Assembly: GCA_026645635.1 (NCBI GenBank)
Contig: JAPKMV010000277.1
Location: 1-5,521, forward strand
From: Caldilineaceae bacterium
GTDB taxonomy: Bacteria; Chloroflexota; Anaerolineae; Caldilineales; Caldilineaceae
Direction: 5' to 3'
Length of the DNA stretch: 5,521 nucleotides
Position numbers and translations under genes: made by a program. The notes beneath the pieces are model-generated. The model did no database searches and was not told the origin of the DNA. It worked only from the letters and a program-made list of their open reading frames with translations. Of the stretch, positions 1 to 5,521 are shown in pieces (the first letter of the stretch is position 1; every line of letters starts with the position of its first letter).

Positions 1-1
1 C

Positions 2-418
2 ACCGTCGAGGTGACGCTGAACCTGGCGAGTGACAATCGCGCTGCCGGCGCCGCTTTCCGCTTGACCTACGACCCGGCGCAGATGACCATCGACCCGACC
101 GACGCCAACCAGGACGGCATCCCGGATGCCATCGTCCTCAACGGCCCGGCCGATTATCTGAAGCTGGCGCAGATCAGCTTCCTCGACGACCAGGTCGACT
201 TCGCCCTGGTGGACACGACGGCGCCGCTCAGCGCCATCGGCGACGGCGTGCTGGCGACGGTGCGCTTCACCAAGATCGGCGACGGCGACCCGAAGATCAC
301 GCTGACGAATGTCTCCATCGGCGACGGCGCGGCGACAACGCTGCCGGTCGTGGTGGAATACGGGCAGGGGCTGGCGCAGGCAGTGCAGCGTCTCTTCTTG
401 CCGGCAGTGACGCGGTAA
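2..418 (+). CDS. Exported cohesin-like domain protein, C-terminal part (5' end outside window)
   Basis: Only the last 138 codons are visible; the frame is open to the left edge, so the GTG at 11 is an internal valine, not a start. The visible residues form one cohesin-like beta-sandwich: an opening strand 'TVEVTLNL', then 'AAFRLTYDP', typical of the cohesin/carbohydrate-binding-2 fold. A D/N-rich loop 'DANQDGIPD' (101-127) interrupts the domain and resembles a calcium-binding loop. Later strands include 'VDFALVDT' and 'VLATVRFTKI'. After the domain comes a short linker and the tail 'RLFLPAVTR', then TAA. The tail resembles the short aromatic/Leu-Pro tails seen on many Chloroflexota secreted proteins (from memory, not a search). 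Export is inferred; the signal peptide would lie outside the window. No dockerin, LPXTG or SLH anchor is visible. The domain is paralogous to the N-terminal domain of the next gene. Ligand and exact function are unknown. Confidence 0.8.
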   Translation, partial: TVEVTLNLASDNRAAGAAFRLTYDPAQMTIDPTDANQDGIPDAIVLNGPADYLKLAQISFLDDQVDFALVDTTAPLSAIGDGVLATVRFTKIGDGDPKITLTNVSIGDGAATTLPVVVEYGQGLAQAVQRLFLPAVTR

Positions 419-525
419 GCGCTGGAGCACCGAGGAGCGCGGGGCAAGGCGGCGGTCAACGAGATGACAGCGAGGGGCGCTGCCGCCTTGAAGACCGCCG
501 CAAAGGCAAACTGAAGAGCTTGACC

Positions 526-584
526 CGATCCCGGTTGCCCCAGCGTCGCTGACCATTCGATGGACGACGGGGTGACCGGGATCG
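526..584 (+). repeat. Long RNA hairpin, possible terminator or 5'-leader structure
   Basis: Arms 526-541 and 569-584 pair over 16 consecutive positions, with two G.U wobbles (536/574 and 537/573) that pair only in a + strand transcript. Inside, GTCG 545-548 pairs with CGAC 565-568, and CCAT 553-556 with ATGG 560-563 around a TCG loop. The following sequence 'ttgttt' is a weak U tract. It lies 108 bp after the upstream stop and just before the next gene, so it could terminate the first gene's transcript, or fold in the leader of the second. The rest of the 419-609 gap shows no gene or clear promoter. Confidence 0.6.
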
Positions 585-609
585 TTGTTTGAAGGCTTGG
601 GCACGCACG

Positions 610-2235
610 ATGACTGGCTATGGACGGTGGCGGGTGCGCAATCTGATAGGGATGCTGCTGACGAGTCTGCTGCTCGTCGGCGCATTGCTGTGGGCGACGA
701 ACTCCTACGCCGCGGATGCGCCAGACGCCACGATTCCGCAACTTGCGATTCCCAACAATATCCTGAGCGGGCCAGACTCGACCGTGCGCGTGCCAGTAGT
801 GCTGACACCGGCAGGCGAACGCATCTCCGGCCTCGCCTTTCCCATCAACTTCGACCAGAACTGCCTGGTTTTCGATTTCACCGACAGCAGCGGCGATGGA
901 ACCCCCAATGGCGTCGAGTTTGCGCCGTTGCCCGGCTTCCGCGGCTCAGTGAGCGTGCGACCTGACGATCCCAACGCCGAGTTGATCTTTGTGATTGCGG
1001 ACTACAGCCCGCCGATCTCCGTGCTGACGGCTGGGCCAGTGGTGACGATGACCTTCACCACACGCTGCGCACCAGCCCAGGGCGGGCAGATTTACGCGCC
1101 GGTGGGCTTCGCCGAGCTGCCGCGCAGCAGTTTCGGCAACCCGGAGGGTCGCGATGTGCCAGGCGCCGCCCTCGGCGGCGGCGTGCTGATCGGCGACTCG
1201 CCGGTGGTCGAGCCGACCGCTACGCCCATGCCCAGCCCGACGCCGTCGCCCACCGGCACGCCGCCTTCGCCGACGCCCTCCCCCACACCCACCCAGACGC
1301 CGTCGCCTTCACCGACGCCCTCCCCCACGCCTTCGCCGACGCCTACGGTGATCGTGGGGGGCAATGCTGCGCCGGAGCCAGGCTTCGACCCGGCCGGCGT
1401 CCTGCAAGGGGAGTCTGTGGTGATCGACGCGCTGGCCAACGATTATGATCTGGACGGCGACCCGTTGGCGCTCTCGTCCGTGTCTCAGCCGGCGAACGGC
1501 GACGCCGGGATCGTCGGCGGGCGCATCGTCTACATTCCGTCGCCCGCTTTCTCCGGTTTCGAGTCGTTTACCTACGTCGTGCGCGACCCGCAGGATGCGC
1601 CCGGGCTGGGCCGCGTCGGCGTCGTGGTGAGCAGCGTGCGCAACCACGGCCTGCCGCCTACCCTGCTCGTCGCGGACAACAGCCGCGCCGTCGAGGCGTC
1701 GGTGGCCGTGAGCCAATCGATCATCGACCTTGCGCTGCCGCCTCTGGCCTATCCGGGGACGCTGGCGGGGGACGAGGTCTTCTATCTGGCATATCTGAAT
1801 TGGCTGCGACCGGCAGCGAACATCAACTTGGCGGGCGGCGGTCTGCGCTATCTCAACCGGGGCTTTACGCTGCAAGCCTACGTCAACGAGAATGCGGCGA
1901 GCAACATCACCCTGGCTCAACCGTTGCAATTGGTCTGGCGCTACGGCGATGGCGAACTCGCCGGCCTGAGCGAGCAGGAGATCACGCTGCTGCGCTGGGA
2001 CGCCATTGCCGGTGCGTGGAGCGCCGCGGGCATCACCACGAGCGAACGCGACAGTGCGGCGAATCGGGTCAGCTACACCATCACGCGCCCTGGCGAGTAT
2101 GCGTTCTTCAGCCGCATTGCGACAACTGCGTCAATGCACTTTCTGCCGATTATCCAGAGCCACGATGGGCAGCCTGGCGGCGACAACGACAACATCTACT
2201 ACTTCCCGCTCATCCGCCGCGATGCCGCACCGTGA
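610..2235 (+). CDS. Secreted multidomain surface protein (cohesin-like, PT-linker, Big_9/cadherin-like)
   Basis: This is a 541-residue exported protein of unknown ligand. Residues 1-34 form a signal peptide: an Arg-rich start, the hydrophobic stretch [17 protein letters not shown], and a likely cleavage site after SYA. Residues about 44-194 are a cohesin-like beta domain with a Ca-loop-like insertion 'DSSGDGTPN' (92-100). Residues about 200-247 are a Pro/Thr/Ser linker of SPTP repeats. Residues about 254-341 match the Big_9/cadherin-like pattern: '[10 protein letters not shown]', then '[23 protein letters not shown]'-type strands. Residues about 345-503 are a further beta-rich region ending 'PGEYAFF'. 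The tail holds two short motifs, 'HFLPII' and 'YYFPLIRR'. ATG 610 was preferred because it keeps the three-arginine n-region. A TTG at 589 in the same frame would add seven residues. Neither start has a convincing Shine-Dalgarno; GAAGG at 591-595 is the nearest to the ATG. A role in adhesion or surface display is a guess. No catalytic domain or covalent anchor is seen. Confidence 0.85.
   Translation: MTGYGRWRVRNLIGMLLTSLLLVGALLWATNSYAADAPDATIPQLAIPNNILSGPDSTVRVPVVLTPAGERISGLAFPINFDQNCLVFDFTDSSGDGTPNGVEFAPLPGFRGSVSVRPDDPNAELIFVIADYSPPISVLTAGPVVTMTFTTRCAPAQGGQIYAPVGFAELPRSSFGNPEGRDVPGAALGGGVLIGDSPVVEPTATPMPSPTPSPTGTPPSPTPSPTPTQTPSPSPTPSPTPSPTPTVIVGGNAAPEPGFDPAGVLQGESVVIDALANDYDLDGDPLALSSVSQPANGDAGIVGGRIVYIPSPAFSGFESFTYVVRDPQDAPGLGRVGVVVSSVRNHGLPPTLLVADNSRAVEASVAVSQSIIDLALPPLAYPGTLAGDEVFYLAYLNWLRPAANINLAGGGLRYLNRGFTLQAYVNENAASNITLAQPLQLVWRYGDGELAGLSEQEITLLRWDAIAGAWSAAGITTSERDSAANRVSYTITRPGEYAFFSRIATTASMHFLPIIQSHDGQPGGDNDNIYYFPLIRRDAAP
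1207..1350 (+). repeat. Coding tandem repeat for the Pro/Thr/Ser linker
   Basis: Low-complexity, C-rich DNA encodes the SPTP-type linker of the surface protein. An imperfect 42-bp direct repeat (14 codons) is visible: 1267-1308 and 1309-1350 share the core cgacgccctcccccac, at 1271-1286 and 1313-1328. Such linkers are flexible, often glycosylated spacers between folded domains (family knowledge), and the DNA is prone to length change by slippage (inference). Confidence 0.85.
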
Positions 2236-2306
2236 CGAGTGCTTGCGCAGGGTGGCTAATACAGGTGGGCGCACATAGGTAGGTTTCGCAACAACGCAAA
2301 CACTAT

Positions 2307-2372
2307 CCGCAGATTGACGCAGATGACGCAGATTTGATGTTTGCCATCTGCGAAACTCTGCGCAATGTGCGG
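2307..2372. repeat. Imperfect inverted repeat built of cgcagat units
   Basis: The left arm (2307-2333) carries three spaced copies of cgcaga(t), about 9-10 bp apart. The right arm (2346-2372) is its imperfect reverse complement, with the shared blocks CCGCAnATTG, CGCAGA and CGCAGAT. The loop is 12 nt. It looks like a dispersed intergenic element rather than part of a gene; whether it recurs elsewhere in the genome cannot be seen here. Confidence 0.65.
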
Positions 2373-2374
2373 GT

Positions 2375-2409
2375 GAGCGTTTGGTGCTCCCCAGTGCGGA
2401 GCAGCGCTC
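2375..2409. repeat. Short two-part hairpin
   Basis: TGCTCC 2385-2390 pairs perfectly with GGAGCA 2398-2403 around a 7-nt loop. Outside it, GAGCG 2375-2379 pairs with CGCTC 2405-2409, leaving a small asymmetric internal loop. It sits directly between two larger inverted repeats. No T tract follows, so it is not an obvious terminator. Confidence 0.55.
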
Positions 2410-2443
2410 GCAAAACTAAGCAACTGTTTGTAAAGCCACCTGA

Positions 2444-2522
2444 TTTGACGCAGGGACGCAGAGAACGCGCCTGCGAAACTCGTCTGTTGTTCCTCTGCGA
2501 GCCTCTGCCACTCTGCCTCAAA
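2444..2522. repeat. Second imperfect inverted repeat built of gcagag units
   Basis: The left arm, beginning TTTGACGCAG at 2444, and the right arm, ending CTGCCTCAAA at 2522, are imperfect reverse complements that share TTTGAnGCAG and GCAGAG blocks. Both arms contain short tandem units (cgcagg, cgcagag; ctctgc three times). It resembles the 2307-2372 element in design but differs in unit sequence, suggesting related but diverged elements. Confidence 0.55.
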
Positions 2523-2549
2523 AAGACCTTCTGAAACAGTCTCTAAAGC

Positions 2550-2589
2550 AAACGGCTCGGCGCAGAAGATTCTGCACCGAGCCGTTTTT
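2550..2589. terminator. Bidirectional rho-independent terminator
   Basis: AAACGGCTCGG (2550-2560) pairs perfectly with CCGAGCCGTTT (2577-2587). Inside it, after one mismatch (C2561/A2576), GCAGA 2562-2566 pairs with TCTGC 2571-2575. On the + strand the stem runs into TTTTTGTTT; on the - strand it is followed by TTTGCTTT. It stands between the converging surface-protein gene and sulfur operon, 42 bp beyond the stop codon of the operon's last gene, so it most likely ends the - strand operon and also blocks + strand read-through. Confidence 0.88.
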
Positions 2590-2596
2590 GTTTATG

Positions 2597-2613
2597 ACTG
2601 ACGCACGGTCAGT
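2597..2613. repeat. Small perfect hairpin after the last operon gene
   Basis: ACTGAC 2597-2602 and GTCAGT 2608-2613 form a perfect 6-bp stem with a 5-nt loop, between the stop codon at 2630 and the main terminator. There is no T tract. It may protect or help fold the transcript's 3' end, or be chance. Confidence 0.35.
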
Positions 2614-2629
2614 TCTTGAAGCGGACCCC

Positions 2630-2791
2630 TCAACCACCACCGCTGGGGGCGCAGTTGTCGCCGCTGGAGAAGCTGCTGCCGGCGGAACCGCCCTTCACGC
2701 CGAAGGTGGAGAACTTCTTGTTCACCGTGCTGCTCACCAGATGCTCGAAGGATTTCCCACAATTGACACACATAAACTCAAAAATCGGCAT
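2630..2791 (-). CDS. Small FmdB-like zinc-ribbon protein with only one cysteine pair
   Basis: This 53-residue protein begins 'MPIFEFMCVNCGKSFEHLV', the hallmark N-terminus of the FmdB/CxxC_CxxC_SSSS small zinc-ribbon family (usual start MPIYEYRC..CG..FE). It continues 'KKFSTFGVKGGSAG' and ends in a Gly/Ser-rich tail with 'CAPSGGG', also family-like. The usual second knuckle, CPxCG, between these two parts is absent, as if about 20 residues were removed in frame; only C8 and C11, plus C47 in the tail, remain. The start is fixed by the family motif and by GAGGGAG at 2799-2805, eight bases upstream. The gene starts 12 bp after the exporter's stop, whose TGA overlaps that ribosome site, so translational coupling is likely. 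FmdB proteins are called 'putative regulatory', but their function is poorly defined. A metal or persulfide-related role here is only suggested by the operon. Zinc binding by this shortened form would need a dimer or C47. Confidence 0.82.
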   Translation of the reverse strand: MPIFEFMCVNCGKSFEHLVSSTVNKKFSTFGVKGGSAGSSFSSGDNCAPSGGG

Positions 2792-2798
2792 CGTCTCA

Positions 2799-2803
2799 CT
2801 CCC

Positions 2804-2805
<2 letters not shown>
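2799..2805 (-). promoter_or_regulatory. Ribosome binding site overlapping upstream stop codon
   Basis: GAGGGAG on the - strand includes the last two bases of the exporter's TGA stop. It lies seven bases before the ATG of the FmdB-like gene. The overlap suggests re-initiation by ribosomes ending the exporter gene. Confidence 0.7.
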
Positions 2806-3565
<760 letters not shown>

Positions 3566-3570
3566 GAGGG

Positions 3571-3576
3571 CTTCCT
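3571..3576 (-). promoter_or_regulatory. Ribosome binding site that fixes the exporter's GTG start
   Basis: AGGAAG on the - strand follows directly on the TAA of the CstB-like gene and lies five bases before the GTG at 3565. No ATG with comparable spacing exists before the first membrane helix. Confidence 0.7.
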
Positions 3577-4980
<1,404 letters not shown>

Positions 4981-5012
4981 GATCGCAGCTCCTTTTCACT
5001 CTCTTGCCCAAC

Positions 5013-5369
5013 TCACCGCTTGATCGGCAGTCCGGCCCGCGCCCATTCGATGATGCCGCCCAGATCCATCACGTCCGCATAGCCGGCCTGGAGCAGCGCC
5101 TGCGCCGCATACGCGCTGCGGTTGCCGCTGCGGCAGTAGACGACCACCGGCTTGTCCTTGGGGATCTTGTTCATCTTCTGACCCAATTCTTGCAGCGAGA
5201 TGTTGATCGCGCCGGGGATGTAGCCGGACTGGAATTCCTCGGCCGTGCGCACATCCACCAACGTGTGCGCCTGCTTGTCGGTCACAAAGCGGGCCTGGTA
5301 ATCGGCCGGCTGGATCAGAGGGTGTGAGGCCGTCTGACCGCCGCCCAACCATCGTGATAAAAAGCTCAT
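5013..5369 (-). CDS. Single-domain rhodanese (sulfurtransferase)
   Basis: This 118-residue cytoplasmic protein carries one complete rhodanese domain (about 18-116). Conserved blocks are 'TLVDVRTAEEFQSGYIPGAINI' (about 36-57, the substrate-side signature), the active-site loop 'CRSGNRS' with C79, and the closing 'GGIIEWARAGLPI'. The six-residue loop after C79 is the size that accepts sulfane sulfur rather than phosphate or arsenate (family knowledge). It would carry persulfide between thiosulfate, glutathione-like thiols and partner proteins. The ATG at 5369 was chosen over a GTG nine codons upstream because AGGGAG at 5381-5386 lies 11 bases before it and would fall inside the longer version. 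It is the first gene of the operon, 32 bp ahead of the CstB-like gene, and probably feeds or draws on the same persulfide pool. The N-terminus 'MSFLSRWLGGG' is amphipathic and not a signal peptide. Confidence 0.9.
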   Translation of the reverse strand: MSFLSRWLGGGQTASHPLIQPADYQARFVTDKQAHTLVDVRTAEEFQSGYIPGAINISLQELGQKMNKIPKDKPVVVYCRSGNRSAYAAQALLQAGYADVMDLGGIIEWARAGLPIKR

Positions 5370-5478
5370 AGCGTCTTGTTCTCCCTCTATTTGCACTCAT
5401 GCGCTGGCACTCAGGCGCGAAATCCATCAAACATGCAGAGCATACACCCGATCCGGCTTGCCTAGTGCGCCCCAATCG

Positions 5479-5521
5479 CTTATCATTTCCATAAGTTGAA
5501 CTTATACAAGTCAGACCTTAT
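5479..5521 (-). promoter_or_regulatory. Putative promoter-operator of the sulfur operon
   Basis: An AT-rich patch stands out from the GC-rich surroundings. It holds a perfect 15-bp palindrome, ATAAGTTGAACTTAT (5491-5505), and two more CTTAT half-sites at 5479-5483 and 5517-5521. On the - strand, TATAAG (5501-5506) resembles a -10 box whose -35 would lie past the window edge. An alternative is TTGTAT (5504-5509) with TGATAA (5480-5485), spaced by 18. Either would give a leader of roughly 100 nt before the rhodanese ATG. On the + strand, TTGAAC (5496-5501) is followed after 17 bases by TAT at the window's end, a possible divergent promoter. The layout suits repression by a dimeric regulator, perhaps encoded divergently; its family cannot be told. 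Confidence 0.5.

Larger units (their letters stand above)
2236..2549. other. Gene-free intergenic region between convergent transcripts
   Basis: No convincing coding sequence is present. The short open frames here run through the inverted repeats, have no ribosome site and encode no recognisable protein. The stretch is filled instead by three successive inverted repeats (2307-2372, 2375-2409, 2444-2522), plus a 7-bp inverted pair ACTGTTT 2423-2429 / AAACAGT 2534-2540 that brackets the third. No promoter could be supported. Confidence 0.7.

Noticed and set aside
1309..1929. Open frame of 206 codons on the - strand within the surface-protein gene
   Set aside because: Arg-rich shadow over the linker and Big_9 domain; no motif and no start signal.
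2307..2372. Possible CRISPR remnant because of repeated cgcagat units
   Set aside because: Units are only about 7 bp, spaced 2-4 bases apart and inverted across a loop. There are no spacer-length intervals and no cas gene.
2303..2534. Two overlapping short open frames, one on each strand, in the intergenic repeats
   Set aside because: They consist of the inverted-repeat units, have no ribosome site and resemble no protein family.
2630..2791. Frameshifted or pseudogenised FmdB gene
   Set aside because: The frame is intact from the family-typical start to the family-typical tail with a good ribosome site, so an in-frame shortened gene fits better than decay.
5370..5396. Upstream GTG start for the rhodanese, nine codons earlier
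   Set aside because: The extra codons contain the Shine-Dalgarno of the ATG start and add nothing conserved in rhodaneses.

Overview
The window looks like chromosomal DNA from a GC-rich environmental bacterium, most plausibly a member of the Chloroflexota (Caldilineae/Anaerolineae-like). That placement is an inference. It rests on large secreted proteins built from cohesin-like and Ig/cadherin-like domains with Pro/Thr/Ser linkers, which end in short aromatic-Leu-Pro tails ('FLPAV', 'HFLPII', 'YYFPLIRR'). The intergenic 'cgcagat/gcagag' repeats are also of a kind I associate with such genomes. I see no rRNA, tRNA, CRISPR array, transposase or phage gene.

Left part, + strand (1-2235). The 3' end of one exported cohesin-like protein is followed, after a 191-bp gap holding a 16-bp-stem RNA hairpin, by a complete 541-aa exported protein. 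That protein has a signal peptide, a cohesin-like domain, a PT/PS linker, a Big_9/cadherin-like domain, a C-terminal beta domain and a double 'xFP' tail. The two cohesin-like domains are recognisably paralogous and share a Ca-loop-like D/N-rich insertion at the same place.

Middle (2236-2629). This gene-free stretch holds a run of imperfect and perfect inverted repeats. It ends in a strong bidirectional terminator between the rightward surface-protein genes and the leftward sulfur operon.

Right part, - strand (2630-5521). A compact four-gene operon reads leftward: a single-domain rhodanese, a CstB-like fusion (persulfide dioxygenase plus degenerate rhodanese plus active rhodanese), a TauE/SafE sulfite-type exporter, and a 53-aa FmdB-like single-zinc-knuckle protein. 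Gaps are 32, 11 and 12 bp, each gene has its own Shine-Dalgarno, and the last two gaps suggest translational coupling. The gene set resembles the staphylococcal cst operon (tauE, cstA, cstB, sqr). The inferred role is removal of sulfide-derived persulfides: rhodaneses move sulfane sulfur, the dioxygenase oxidises thiol persulfide to sulfite, part may leave as thiosulfate, and TauE exports the anion. The fourth protein has no assigned role and lacks the second cysteine pair normal for its family. Upstream, at the right edge, a perfect 15-bp palindrome with further ATAAG/CTTAT half-sites lies where the operon promoter should be. It could also serve a divergent gene beyond the window.
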